Part shown: positions 54,068 to 62,552 of the stretch, in pieces | How positions within the stretch are numbered: the first letter of the stretch is position 1 | Layout: every line of letters starts with the position of its first letter | Source: JBGPGW01 sp046349515 | GTDB taxonomy: Bacteria > Pseudomonadota > Alphaproteobacteria > CADEGL01 | DNA: 64,000 nucleotides | NCBI GenBank assembly: GCA_046349515.1 | Contig: JAXMCE010000013.1 | Coordinates: 1 to 64,000 of the forward strand | Direction of reading: 5' to 3' | Notes under the pieces: generated by a model | What the model saw: only the letters and a program-made list of their open reading frames with translations | What the model was told of the DNA's origin: nothing | Databases searched by the model: none | Translations under genes and position numbers: made by a program

Positions 54068-54412
54068 ATGAGCGAGTCGCCCGAGGCCGTGGTGTGGCGC
54101 CAGTTCGAGACCTACAACGCCCACGACATCGACGCCTACATGGCGTGCTTCGCGCCCGAGATCGAGATGCGCACCTTCCCGGACAATGCGCTGCTCCTCC
54201 GGGGCCACGACCAAGTGCGAGCGTTCTATTCGACCAAGCGCTTCAACATCCCGGCACTCCGGGCGGAGCTCTTGGGCAAGCTCGTCTTCGGCGATTTCGT
54301 CGTCTACCACGAGAAGTTGATCGGCCTCGAAGCGGGCAAGGACCAGGTGGCGATCGCCCTGCATGAGGTGAAGGACGGCCTCATCCGCCGCATGTGGTTC
54401 ATCAGAGGCTGA
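54068..54412 (+). CDS. SnoaL-like / NTF2-type protein
   Basis: 114 residues, cone-shaped NTF2 fold: VVWRQFETYNAHDIDAYMACFAPEIEMRTFPDN then HEVKDGLIRRMWFI. SnoaL-type proteins may be cyclases, isomerases or binders; no catalytic pair is obvious. It lies 37 bp after the aminotransferase stop, likely the same transcript. Confidence 0.82.
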   Translation: MSESPEAVVWRQFETYNAHDIDAYMACFAPEIEMRTFPDNALLLRGHDQVRAFYSTKRFNIPALRAELLGKLVFGDFVVYHEKLIGLEAGKDQVAIALHEVKDGLIRRMWFIRG

Positions 54413-54429
54413 CCGCGCCAGTCGTCCCC

Positions 54430-54813
54430 CTATCGTCCCGACAGAAACGCGGCCAGCGGCTCGTCGAAGAAGCTTTCCTCCGACAGCTTGTTGCTGAGAT
54501 GTCGCACGATCTCGTCCTTGTGCCGGGGCAAGCTTTGACGGTCGAAATAGGCGAGGATCGTTTCGATCGCGCCTATGACGTGCTCGTGATGCGTCTTGTG
54601 CAGTTCGTATTCGTCGAACCGGCTTTCCCTCATCACCGATTCCTCGCTGCGGCGATGGGCCTTGAAGGCCGTGAGGAAGCGCACGATCCCGCGGCGAAGC
54701 GCCTCGAGGCCCGGATCGCCGGACGGCTGTCCCATCTCGGTCAGGATGGCCCCCATCTCGTCATGCTCATCGTCGAGAAAGCGATATTGGTCTGGATATC
54801 CAACGCGCCACAT
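54430..54813 (-). CDS. Hemerythrin-like protein
   Basis: 127 residues. Di-iron pattern: H17 (DDEHDEM), H53-x3-E57 (HRRSE) and H72-x3-H76 (HKTHH), with H105 later. It binds O2 or senses oxygen or redox state in single-domain bacteriohemerythrins. A longer frame reaches upstream, but GAGGAG 9 bases before the ATG at 54813 and the domain boundary favour this start. Confidence 0.85.
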   Translation of the reverse strand: MWRVGYPDQYRFLDDEHDEMGAILTEMGQPSGDPGLEALRRGIVRFLTAFKAHRRSEESVMRESRFDEYELHKTHHEHVIGAIETILAYFDRQSLPRHKDEIVRHLSNKLSEESFFDEPLAAFLSGR

Positions 54814-54926
54814 TTTCCACGACTCCTCAAGAACGCCACCGGGCGAAGCACCGTCACGGCCCAGCCGCCGAAGCTCCACGCGGTGTTGAGGGTAGTCCTG
54901 AGAAGCGGCGCCGCTTTTGATTGAGA

Positions 54927-55451
54927 TCAACGGCCGAGGCGGACGCCTTCATGCTCGAGGAGCCAGCGCTTGCGCCCAAGCCCGCCGCCATAGCCCGTAA
55001 GCGTGCCGTCCGAACCGATGACGCGGTGGCACGGCACGACGATGCTGATCGGGTTGGCGCCGTTCGCATGTCCGACCGCGCGGACCGCCTTCGGCACACC
55101 AAGACGGCGGGCGAGCGCGCCGTAGCTCGTGGTCGTGCCGGCGGGAATGCGGCGCAAGCCGGCCCAGACGCGGCGCTGGAACGCGGTTCCGCCGGCATCG
55201 ATGGGCATGTCGTCGAGCGCGCCGAAGTCGCCCGCGAAATAGGCTCGAAGGCGCGCGGACGCGCCGAGCGGGTCACGCGCGCGCGTGAGCGTGACGCGCC
55301 CATAGCGGGCCGCGAGCGCGCGCCGCAGGCGCGCCTCGGCGGCCGCGAACTCGATGGCGACGACGCTCGACCCGTCCGCGACGACAAGGACGTCACCGAT
55401 GGGCGAGGCCACGCGGCCGAGCATCAATGCCGTTCGTTCCTCTCTTTTCAT
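54927..55451 (-). CDS. ogt: Methylated-DNA-protein-cysteine methyltransferase
   Basis: 174 residues. The repair motif is IVVPCHRVIGSDG with the acceptor C141. RRVWAGLRRIPAGTTTSYGALARRLG is the helix-turn-helix DNA-binding region, with R124 (AVRAVGHAN) as the arginine finger. It removes O6-methyl from guanine by a suicide transfer. The gene follows an ArsR-like regulator by 19 bp on the same strand. Confidence 0.95.
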   Translation of the reverse strand: MKREERTALMLGRVASPIGDVLVVADGSSVVAIEFAAAEARLRRALAARYGRVTLTRARDPLGASARLRAYFAGDFGALDDMPIDAGGTAFQRRVWAGLRRIPAGTTTSYGALARRLGVPKAVRAVGHANGANPISIVVPCHRVIGSDGTLTGYGGGLGRKRWLLEHEGVRLGR

Positions 55452-55470
55452 GTCGGCCCCTCCGTGACGC

Positions 55471-56181
55471 TCAATCGAGCCGCGCGCCGAAGCGCTCGCG
55501 GAACATGCGCGCGCCCTTGGGCGTGATGAGCACCGCGCGCGTGCCGTCCTGATGGCGGGTCCAGCCGCGCCGCATGCTTTCGGCGCAGATCGCGGCCCCG
55601 ACCGCGCCCGCGAGGTGCGAGCGCCGCTCGCTCCAATCGAGGCACGGCCGGCACAAAACGCGCCCCGAGCGCTTCGCGGCCCTCGCGCGGATGGCGCCGG
55701 TGTCGATGCCGACTTCCTCGAGAAACGCGACGCCGTCCTCGGTGAGGATGCCGGCATCGCTCGTGAGCTCGATGCGCCCCGCCGCGACGAGGGCATCCGT
55801 CAACGCCACGCCCAACCGCCCCGCGAAGTGGTCGTAGCAGGTGCGCGCGCGCCGGAGCGCCGCGTCCTTGGGGCCGACGGTCAGGTGTTTCCGCGCCGGC
55901 GCGAGTTCAGCGGCCACTTGCATGATGCTTTCGAGCATGTGCGCGACCGACGGCGTCGCGAGCCGGTGGTAGCGGTGCCGCCCCTGCTTCTCGACGGCAA
56001 GAAGCCCCGCCGTCGTCATGCGATTCAGGTGTCCGCTCGCGGTCTGGGGCGTGATGCCGGCTGCCCGGGCAAGCTCGCTCGCGGTGAGCGCGCGCCCATC
56101 CATGAGCGCATAGAGCATGCTCGCGCGCGCGGGATCACCCGACAGCGCGGCGATCTCGGAGAAGAGAGCGTTCGTCGTCAT
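55471..56181 (-). CDS. ArsR-like winged-helix regulator with extra C-terminal domain
   Basis: 236 residues. The N-terminal winged helix (about 10-80) reads LYALMDGRALTASELARAAGITPQTASGHLNRMTTAGLL, an ArsR-type recognition helix. The C-terminal half holds two cysteines (CRPCLDW), a possible metal- or thiol-sensing pair. It probably regulates the following ogt gene, since the two are 19 bp apart. Confidence 0.88.
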   Translation of the reverse strand: MTTNALFSEIAALSGDPARASMLYALMDGRALTASELARAAGITPQTASGHLNRMTTAGLLAVEKQGRHRYHRLATPSVAHMLESIMQVAAELAPARKHLTVGPKDAALRRARTCYDHFAGRLGVALTDALVAAGRIELTSDAGILTEDGVAFLEEVGIDTGAIRARAAKRSGRVLCRPCLDWSERRSHLAGAVGAAICAESMRRGWTRHQDGTRAVLITPKGARMFRERFGARLD

Positions 56182-56312
56182 GGCGTCCACCGTTCCTTGA
56201 CGCGCCCATTCTAGCGCCTTCGCCCGCGCGATGCTTCGGCCATCGCCGTAACGACGCCCGGTCCTCGCCTGCGAGGATGCCGGCCGTTCAGCAGCTTGAG
56301 GGAAGGTGCGCC

Positions 56313-57581
56313 ATGGCAGCGATCGAACATCCTCGCGCGAGCGCGTTCTTCGGCTGGCGCGTCGTCGCCGCCGTCTTCGTCCTCGCCATGTTCGGCTGGG
56401 GGGTCGGATTCTACGGCCCGCCCGTCTATCTCCACGCGGTGCGCGAGGCGCGCGGCTGGTCGCTGCCGCTCGTCTCGGCGGCCGTGACGCTCCACTTTCT
56501 TGTCGGGGCCGCGGTGATCGCGAATCTGCCGCGGCTCTACGGGCGCCTCGGCGTGCCCCGCGTGACGAAACTGGGCTCGGCGGCGTTGGCGCTCGGCGTC
56601 CTCGGCTGGGCCGTGGCGCGCGAGCCGTGGCAGCTTTTTCTCGCGACGTTCTTGAGCGGCGGCGGTTGGGTCACCATGGGCGCGGCCGCGGTCAATGCCA
56701 TCATCGCGCCGTGGTTCGTCCGGACGCGCCCCCTCGCCCTGTCCTCCGCCTACAACGGCGCCAGTGTCGGCGGGGTCGTGTTCTCGCCGCTCTGGGTGGC
56801 GGCCATCGGCTTCGTGGGATTTCCCCTGGCAGCCACGAGCATCGGCATCGCCATGGTCGTGGTCATGTGGATCCTCACGGACCTTTATTTTGCGAAGACG
56901 CCGCTGGCGATGGGATTGGCGCCGGACGGCGATGCGCCGAGTGCCGCGCCAGCAACCGTCACCTCGCCCGAGGCTCGAGCGCTCCCCGGCCGCGCTCTGT
57001 GGCGCGATCGCTGCTTCCTCACGCTCTCCCTCGCCATGGCGCTCGGCCTCTTCGCGCAGATCGGACTTGTCGCGCATCTCTTCTCGCTGCTCGTGCCGGC
57101 GCTCGGCGAACAGCAGGCAGGCTTCGCCGCGGGCGGCGCGACCGCGGCGGCCATCGGAGGCCGCATGCTCGTGGGCTGGCTGATGCCGGCGGGTGCCGAT
57201 CGGCGCCTTTTCGGATGCGCGAGCTATTGCGTCCAGATCCTGGGATCGCTCGCCTTCTTCGCGGCCGGGGGCGACGACGTGCCCTTGCTCCTTCTCGGAG
57301 TCGTGCTGTTCGGCGCGGGCATCGGGAATGCGACCTCGCTGCCGCCCCTCATCGCGCAAGTCGAGTTCGTGAAGGCGGACGTGGCACGGGTGATTCCCTT
57401 GATCGTCGCGATCGCCCAGGCGTCCTACGCCTTCGCACCTGCCACCTTCGGCCTCATCCGGGACTGGGCGCCGGCGGCCGATGCGGCACCGGGCGCGGCC
57501 CCGTCGCTCTTCGCCGCGGCGGCACTCATCCAAGCCTGTGCCGTCGCCGCCCTCCTCCTCGGCCGACGCGGCTCCGACTGA
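56313..57581 (+). CDS. Major facilitator superfamily transporter
   Basis: 422 residues with about 12 hydrophobic segments. Motif A-like RLYGRLGVPRVTKLGSAALALG occurs between TM2 and TM3. A member of the oxalate/formate or monocarboxylate-like MFS group (FGWGVGFYGPPVYL). Substrate unknown. GGGAAGG before the ATG. Confidence 0.9.
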   Translation: MAAIEHPRASAFFGWRVVAAVFVLAMFGWGVGFYGPPVYLHAVREARGWSLPLVSAAVTLHFLVGAAVIANLPRLYGRLGVPRVTKLGSAALALGVLGWAVAREPWQLFLATFLSGGGWVTMGAAAVNAIIAPWFVRTRPLALSSAYNGASVGGVVFSPLWVAAIGFVGFPLAATSIGIAMVVVMWILTDLYFAKTPLAMGLAPDGDAPSAAPATVTSPEARALPGRALWRDRCFLTLSLAMALGLFAQIGLVAHLFSLLVPALGEQQAGFAAGGATAAAIGGRMLVGWLMPAGADRRLFGCASYCVQILGSLAFFAAGGDDVPLLLLGVVLFGAGIGNATSLPPLIAQVEFVKADVARVIPLIVAIAQASYAFAPATFGLIRDWAPAADAAPGAAPSLFAAAALIQACAVAALLLGRRGSD

Positions 57582-57664
57582 GCCGCGATCCGGTCATTCG
57601 GGCGTTGCGCGGCAACGCAATGCCCCTAGCATGGCCGGCAACCGAGCGACTGGTGGAGGCCTGC

Positions 57665-58501
57665 ATGGCGAGCGGACGCCCGATCGATCACGTGGTTCTC
57701 GCGGTACGAAACCTCGACCGCGCGGCGGAGGCGTATGAGCGGCTCGGCTTCACCCTCACGCCCCGTGCCTTCCACGAGGACCGCATGGGCACGTCCAACC
57801 GTCTGGCCCAATTCAGCGGCCGCAACTTCATCGAGATCCTCGAGGTCGACCGCCCGACGCGGCTCGCACCGCACGACTTCAAGGCGACGCCGCCCTTCTT
57901 CAGCTTCGGTGACCACAACCGGACGGCCGTCGCGCGCCGCGAAGGCCTTTCCATGCTCGTCTTCACGAGCGAGGACGGACGCGCCGATATCGCACGCTTC
58001 GGCGCGGCCAATCTCCCGACGTTCGCGCCCTTCGATTTCGAGCGGCAGGCGCGCCTGCCCGACGGGTCGAGCGTCACGGTGTCCTTCACCCTTGCTTTCG
58101 CGCGCTCGCCTGACATGCCGGAGGTCGGGTTCTTCACCTGCCAGAACCGGGCGCAGCAGTATTTCTGGAAAAGCGAATACCAGCACCATGCCAACGGCGC
58201 GCAGGTGATCCGCGCGGTCTACCTGGCATCGCCCGACCCGGCCCGGGACGCGCGATTCATCGCGGCCATGTTCGGCGGCGCGATCGCGCCGATCCCTCAC
58301 GGCCAGCGGGTCGCTTGCGGCGCCGGACAGGAGATCCGCGTGGTTCATCCCCAAGCGATCAGGGAGCGCGACCCGAGTTTCGATGGAGCCGCCGCCGCGA
58401 GCCCGGTGCTCGCCGGCATCGCCGTCCAAACCGATCGTCCGAAAGCCCTCACGCCCGCGGCCGAGGCCTCGGGCATGTTCATCGAATGGGTCGGCGAGTG
58501 A
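57665..58501 (+). CDS. VOC family glyoxalase-like protein
   Basis: 278 residues of the Glyoxalase_3-type group: PIDHVVLAVRNLDRAAEAYERLGFTLTPRAFHEDRMGTSNR, then FFTCQNRAQQYFWKSEYQHHANGA. Two VOC-like modules may be present. Reaction unknown. It starts 83 bp after the MFS gene on the same strand and its stop codon opens a 14-bp tandem repeat. Confidence 0.85.
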   Translation: MASGRPIDHVVLAVRNLDRAAEAYERLGFTLTPRAFHEDRMGTSNRLAQFSGRNFIEILEVDRPTRLAPHDFKATPPFFSFGDHNRTAVARREGLSMLVFTSEDGRADIARFGAANLPTFAPFDFERQARLPDGSSVTVSFTLAFARSPDMPEVGFFTCQNRAQQYFWKSEYQHHANGAQVIRAVYLASPDPARDARFIAAMFGGAIAPIPHGQRVACGAGQEIRVVHPQAIRERDPSFDGAAAASPVLAGIAVQTDRPKALTPAAEASGMFIEWVGE

Positions 58502-58549
58502 CCGGCGCGCGTTGACCGGCGCGCGTTGACCGGCGCGCGTTGACCGGCG
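58499..58549. repeat. 14-bp tandem repeats at a stop codon
   Basis: The unit TGACCGGCGCGCGT occurs three times perfectly and once in part (TGACCGGCG), starting with the TGA stop of the VOC gene. TGAs at 58499, 58513, 58527 and 58541 again fall in all three frames. It occupies the convergent junction with the cytochrome c gene. Confidence 0.9.
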
Positions 58550-58560
58550 GAGGCCTCCCC

Positions 58561-58944
58561 TCAGGGACACAGCGCCTTCGTCTTGTTGGCGTAGACGAGA
58601 TAGGCGATGACGTCTGCGCGCTCCTGATCGTCCTCGATTCCGGCGAAGCCCATGGCGGTGCCGGGCACGCGCGTGAAGGGCGATTTGAGGAAACCGTCGA
58701 GACTCTGGGCACCCCAGACAATGCCCGACTTCTTCATGGCGTCCGAGTAGTCGAACTCGGGCGCGGTGCCCGCCTTCCGGCCGATGAGGCCGCAATGCTT
58801 CGGGCCGGTGCGGTTCACCTGGAGCGAGTGGCAGGCGCCGCACCGCTCATAGATCTCGGCGCCGCGCTTGGGATCTCCCGCGGGTGCCGCCAAGGCACTC
58901 CCGGCCGAAGCGAGGAGGGCCAGGGCGAGGAGGCCGCGCCTCAC
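58561..58944 (-). CDS. Class I cytochrome c
   Basis: 127 residues. Signal peptide, then CGACH (35-39) with the axial Met98 in GTAMGFAGI. LIGRKAGTAPEFDYSDAMKKSGIVW is typical of mitochondrial-type cytochrome c of alphaproteobacteria (cytochrome c2/c550). It moves electrons in the periplasm. The GTG start overlaps the stop of an upstream micro-ORF (GTGA). Confidence 0.93.
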   Translation of the reverse strand: MRRGLLALALLASAGSALAAPAGDPKRGAEIYERCGACHSLQVNRTGPKHCGLIGRKAGTAPEFDYSDAMKKSGIVWGAQSLDGFLKSPFTRVPGTAMGFAGIEDDQERADVIAYLVYANKTKALCP

Positions 58945-59066
58945 GGCCGCCTCCCGTGCCGGCGCGTGCCAGCCTCGGCCGGGTGGTTCAGGAGCAGCAC
59001 GAGGCCGCTGCCGAAGGCCAGGATCCACAGTCCGGCCAAACTCGTGTAGAAGATGAATGGGTCCAT
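58941..59066 (-). CDS. 41-residue membrane micro-ORF ahead of cytochrome c
   Basis: The ATG at 59064-59066 opens a 41-codon frame: MDPFIFYTSLAGLWILAFG, then SGLVLLLNHPAEAG and an Arg-rich tail. One clear TM helix lies at about residues 4-28. Its TGA overlaps the cytochrome c GTG by 4 bases, the pattern of a co-translated small membrane protein. No strong ribosome binding site is visible upstream, which lowers confidence. Confidence 0.55.
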   Translation of the reverse strand: MDPFIFYTSLAGLWILAFGSGLVLLLNHPAEAGTRRHGRRP

Positions 59067-59207
59067 AGAAGTTACTGATATTTCGACATTCTCATTTGCA
59101 ACTTAGTAATCCCACCGGCCACCGACCGGGCGCGCTGAGGCGGGGGGAAATCGCCACGCACAGTTTGGGTCGATGGCCGGCGGGACCCGCGGCCTTTGGG
59201 GACAGGC

Positions 59208-59798
59208 TTAGCTGATGAAGGCCGCAGGGACTGGGTTCTCACCGAGCACGTTCCGGAGAACGGCCCAGTGCATGGCCTCGTCGCCCAGGATGCTGGCGGC
59301 GGCCTTGGACAGGTCCTTGTTCATGAACAGCGGGACCGCGCCGAGATAGGCGCTCGTCGCACCCTTCTCGAGGCCAGCGGCGAAGCGGAGCACATCGGCC
59401 TGGTTCTTCAGCTGATCGGTCGGGAAGGTGTACTTGGCCTTCGCCATCACTGGCGTGCCACCGAGCTTCTTCACGGTGCTCGCGAGCACATCGGCGTGCT
59501 CCTTGTGGTGGCCCTGGAAGGTGACAGCCACATCGAGCACCGGCTTCTGGAGAAGGCCGCTCTCGGCGCCCACTTGGTAAGCGGCGATCGCTTCCCACTC
59601 GAGGCCGAGCGCGGTGTTGAGGATACGGACGTCGTCTTCCATCGTCGCCGCATAGGCAGAGCCGCTGACAAGTCCGGGCGCGCCTGCGAGCAACGCGACG
59701 GCCGCGGCCGACAACGTGGCCTGCCCCGCGCGGCGGAACAGCGTACGGCGGCTCATGTCGAGCACAGAGTCAGACACGATGAGAGTCTTGCTGGTCAT
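59208..59798 (-). CDS. Exported ferritin-like domain protein (Tat)
   Basis: 196 residues. The twin-arginine signal SRRTLFRRAGQATLSAAAVALL is followed by a four-helix ferritin-like domain: LEWEAIAAYQVG, GHHKEHADVL, EKGATSAYLG, DEAMHWAVLRNVLG, which carry the Glu/His residues of a di-iron centre. Exported ferritin-like proteins of this kind accompany ECF sigma/anti-sigma pairs; the pair here lies just upstream. Function unknown. Confidence 0.85.
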   Translation of the reverse strand: MTSKTLIVSDSVLDMSRRTLFRRAGQATLSAAAVALLAGAPGLVSGSAYAATMEDDVRILNTALGLEWEAIAAYQVGAESGLLQKPVLDVAVTFQGHHKEHADVLASTVKKLGGTPVMAKAKYTFPTDQLKNQADVLRFAAGLEKGATSAYLGAVPLFMNKDLSKAAASILGDEAMHWAVLRNVLGENPVPAAFIS

Positions 59799-59944
59799 GG
59801 GAGTTCTCCGAAAGGTTGCCCTGTTAAGTCCGAGGCTCGTTGGCGCCCCTCGTGCGCCGCCTCTCTCCCCCATTACCCGCGCATCTCCCATGTGGATGCG
59901 CGGGCCGTTCACGATTCCGTGAGGATGGTGTGAAAGGCGGCTGC

Positions 59945-60709
59945 CTAGAGGTCCGCCTTGAACAGCGGACCCTGGTAGAGAATCGGGCCCGTGGGCAGCT
60001 TGGTGGGCGAGCCACCGGGCGGCTCGAGACTGACCGCGAAGGCGCGCGCATCGGTGAGCGCGGAGGCCGGAATTCCTGCAAGACTCGCACTCAGGCGCCC
60101 CTTGGCGGGCACGAGGCCGAGCGAGATCGGCGGCGCTCCTTCCCCGGCGATCAGCCACAACTCGAGCGCCTTGTCCGTGGGGATCGCGGCCGCCTTGAGC
60201 GGCTGAATCGAAAACTCTTTGTTTCCAAGATCTGCCCGTACGAGCCAAGTCGGCTCGGCATTGGAGTCGTTGAGCACGGCGACATGGGTCGCAGCCGGCG
60301 CCTCGGGCGCGCGCGGCGTGACGACGAATATAAAGAGAAGGGCGAGCACCGCGGCCGCCGTGGCGAAGCTCACGCCGCGCCAGAACTGGACGCAGTCCCA
60401 GAGATTCGGGCGCGCGAAAACCGCCAAATCGGAGCTGCGCCAGAACTGGACGCGATTCCACAAGCTCTCGCGGACGACGGGCGGTCGCGTCTCGGCGTCG
60501 ATCGCACGCCAGAGCCGCGCCGGCGGCGCCATGTCGGGTGCGGCTTCGGCGAGCGCGCCGAGGCGCCGCTCCCACCGCTCGACCTCGACTGCGAGGTCAC
60601 GCTCCGCCGCGGCCATGCGCTCGAAGCGCAGCCTCGCGCGGCCGCTGAGAAGGCCGAGCACGTACTCACCCGCGAGGAGCCACCGCGTCGGGGTTTCGCG
60701 CCTACGCAT
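59945..60709 (-). CDS. Anti-sigma factor (RskA/RsmA-like)
   Basis: 254 residues. N-terminal cytoplasmic region to about 115 with a zinc-less helical anti-sigma domain, one TM helix (TAAAVLALLFIFVV) and a periplasmic RskA-type C-terminal domain (ALELWLIAGEGAPPISLG and SLEPPGGSPT). The ATG overlaps the end of the sigma gene by 8 bp. The cytoplasmic linker contains a duplicated LWxxVQFWR segment. It should hold the ECF sigma factor inactive at the membrane. Confidence 0.9.
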   Translation of the reverse strand: MRRRETPTRWLLAGEYVLGLLSGRARLRFERMAAAERDLAVEVERWERRLGALAEAAPDMAPPARLWRAIDAETRPPVVRESLWNRVQFWRSSDLAVFARPNLWDCVQFWRGVSFATAAAVLALLFIFVVTPRAPEAPAATHVAVLNDSNAEPTWLVRADLGNKEFSIQPLKAAAIPTDKALELWLIAGEGAPPISLGLVPAKGRLSASLAGIPASALTDARAFAVSLEPPGGSPTKLPTGPILYQGPLFKADL

Positions 60710-61250
60710 CGCCAAGACACTCCCTCAAACGCAGAAGGCTGCGCCGGATCCAGCTTTTCACCGTGCCGATCGGCTTCTCGAGCCGCGCCGCCAGCTCGGC
60801 ATGGGTCAAACCCTGGTAGAAGGCGAGCACGATCGAGTGGCGCTGCTCGGCATCGAGCTCGCCGAGGCACTTCGCCAGGGCGCGGCCGGTGCCGCTTTCG
60901 AGCGCGCGAGCGAGCGGATCGGGCGCGCTGTCGGCCCACTGTTCGACGGCCGACAGATCCTCCGATGATTCGCGCGGACGCTGCGCGATCAGGGTGAGCG
61001 CCCGGTTGCGCACGATGGTCGCGAGCCAACCCATGGCCGCGCCCTTCTCCGGATCGAACCGCGGCGCCGAGCGCCAGATCCGGACGAAGGAGTCCTGCAA
61101 GGCCTCCTCCGCGAGGTCGCGGCGGCGCAATATTCCGAGCGCCAGTCCGAACAGCCGTCCGGAGGTGAGCTCGTAGAGGCGCCTGAACGCCTTGTGGTCG
61201 CCCTGTGCCGTCGCCGCCATGAGTTCGGCCAATGGATCCCTAGCGTCCAT
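60702..61250 (-). CDS. ECF-type RNA polymerase sigma factor
   Basis: 182 residues with region 2 (FRRLYELTSGRLFGLALGIL...EEALQDSFVRIWRSAPRFD) and region 4 (EQRHSIVLAFYQGLTHAELAARLEKPIGTVKSWIRRSLLRLRECL). It redirects RNA polymerase to a small regulon. The ATG at 61250 is next to GGGGAAGAGG. Its anti-sigma gene overlaps it directly. Confidence 0.95.
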   Translation of the reverse strand: MDARDPLAELMAATAQGDHKAFRRLYELTSGRLFGLALGILRRRDLAEEALQDSFVRIWRSAPRFDPEKGAAMGWLATIVRNRALTLIAQRPRESSEDLSAVEQWADSAPDPLARALESGTGRALAKCLGELDAEQRHSIVLAFYQGLTHAELAARLEKPIGTVKSWIRRSLLRLRECLGDA

Positions 61251-61415
61251 CCTCTTCCCCACGCCGGCGCTTCACGCGTCCCCTTGCCTCTACTCGGTTG
61301 CATCGCGTTCGGATGCGCATTCTCGCCGGTTCCGCCCGTCGATCCAAGCGCGCCTGTCGCCCGTGCCCGGGCCGCGCTATGCTCCCCCTCCCTCGCGCCA
61401 GACGGACCCCGGCCC

Positions 61416-62549
61416 ATGCAGCTCGCTCAGGTGAAGACCCCCGCCCTCATCCTCGACCGCGCGATTCTCGAGCGGAACTGCCGCGCCATGTCGGAGCGAG
61501 CAACGCGCCACGGCGTCGCCCTCCGTCCCCACATGAAGACAGCCAAGTCAGCGCGCGTCGCGACGCTCGCGACCGCGGGCCAGCCCGGCGGCATCTGCGT
61601 CTCGACGGTCGCCGAGGCCGTCTATTTCGCGCGCCACGGATTCAAGGACATCACCTACGCCTTCGGCATCCTGCCGGCGAAGCTCGACGACCTCGCGCGC
61701 CTCGCGGGCGAGGGCGTGCGCGTCGTGCTGCTCGTCGATGACGGCCCCAACGCCCAGGCGGTCGCGGCGCGCGCCCAAGCATTGGGCGTCACCTTCGACG
61801 TGCAGATCGAGATCGACAGCGGCCAGCACCGCGCGGGTCTGCCGCCCTCTTCGCCCGATGTCGTGGCGCTCGGGCGCCTAATCCGGGGCACGAACTCGCT
61901 CCGTCTTGCGGGTGTCCTCACCCATGGCGGCCATTCCTACGACTGCCGCGGCGCCGACGAGTGCCGCATCGCGGCGGCCGAGGAACTGTCCGCCGTCACG
62001 GTCGCGGCGAAGCATCTCCGCGACGCGGGCCTTCCCTCGCCGCATGTGAGCCCGGGCGCGACGCCGACGGCCGTCCATGCCGCCTCGCTCGAAGGTGCGA
62101 CGGAGATGCGGCCGGGCAACTACATGTTCTTCGACCTCCACCAGGCCGGCGTCGGTTCCTGCACGCCCGCGGACATCGCTGTCTCGGTGCTGGCCAGCGT
62201 CGTCGGCCACAACCGCGCCTACAACCGCATCCTCATCGATTCGGGCGCGCTCGCGCTCTCGAAGGACATCGGGGCCAACGACGCGTTGCCCAACACGGGT
62301 TACGGCTGGGTCTACGACATGGAGGGGCGCGCGCGGATCGGCGACCTCCGCGTCGCACGCGTGAGCCAGGAACACGGCACGATCGAAAGCGATTCGCCCC
62401 TTCCCTTCGACCGCTTGCCCATCGGCAGCAAGGTCCGGGTCTTCCCCAACCATTCCTGCCTCATGGCGGCGGCCTATGGGCACTACGATGTCGTCGAGGG
62501 GACCAAGATCGTCGACCGCTGGGACCGCATGAACGGCTGGTCGGTCTAG
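61416..62549 (+). CDS. DSD1-family PLP enzyme (D-serine dehydratase / D-threonine aldolase type)
   Basis: 377 residues, fold-type III alanine-racemase barrel. The PLP lysine is K41 (RPHMKTAKS). The zinc site H346-S-C348 (FPNHSCLMAA) is the DSD1 hallmark. It would degrade a D-hydroxyamino acid (D-serine, D-threonine or 3-hydroxyaspartate) with zinc or manganese. The start ATG lies just before the conserved LAQVKTPALILD. Confidence 0.9.
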   Translation: MQLAQVKTPALILDRAILERNCRAMSERATRHGVALRPHMKTAKSARVATLATAGQPGGICVSTVAEAVYFARHGFKDITYAFGILPAKLDDLARLAGEGVRVVLLVDDGPNAQAVAARAQALGVTFDVQIEIDSGQHRAGLPPSSPDVVALGRLIRGTNSLRLAGVLTHGGHSYDCRGADECRIAAAEELSAVTVAAKHLRDAGLPSPHVSPGATPTAVHAASLEGATEMRPGNYMFFDLHQAGVGSCTPADIAVSVLASVVGHNRAYNRILIDSGALALSKDIGANDALPNTGYGWVYDMEGRARIGDLRVARVSQEHGTIESDSPLPFDRLPIGSKVRVFPNHSCLMAAAYGHYDVVEGTKIVDRWDRMNGWSV

Positions 62550-62552
62550 GCG

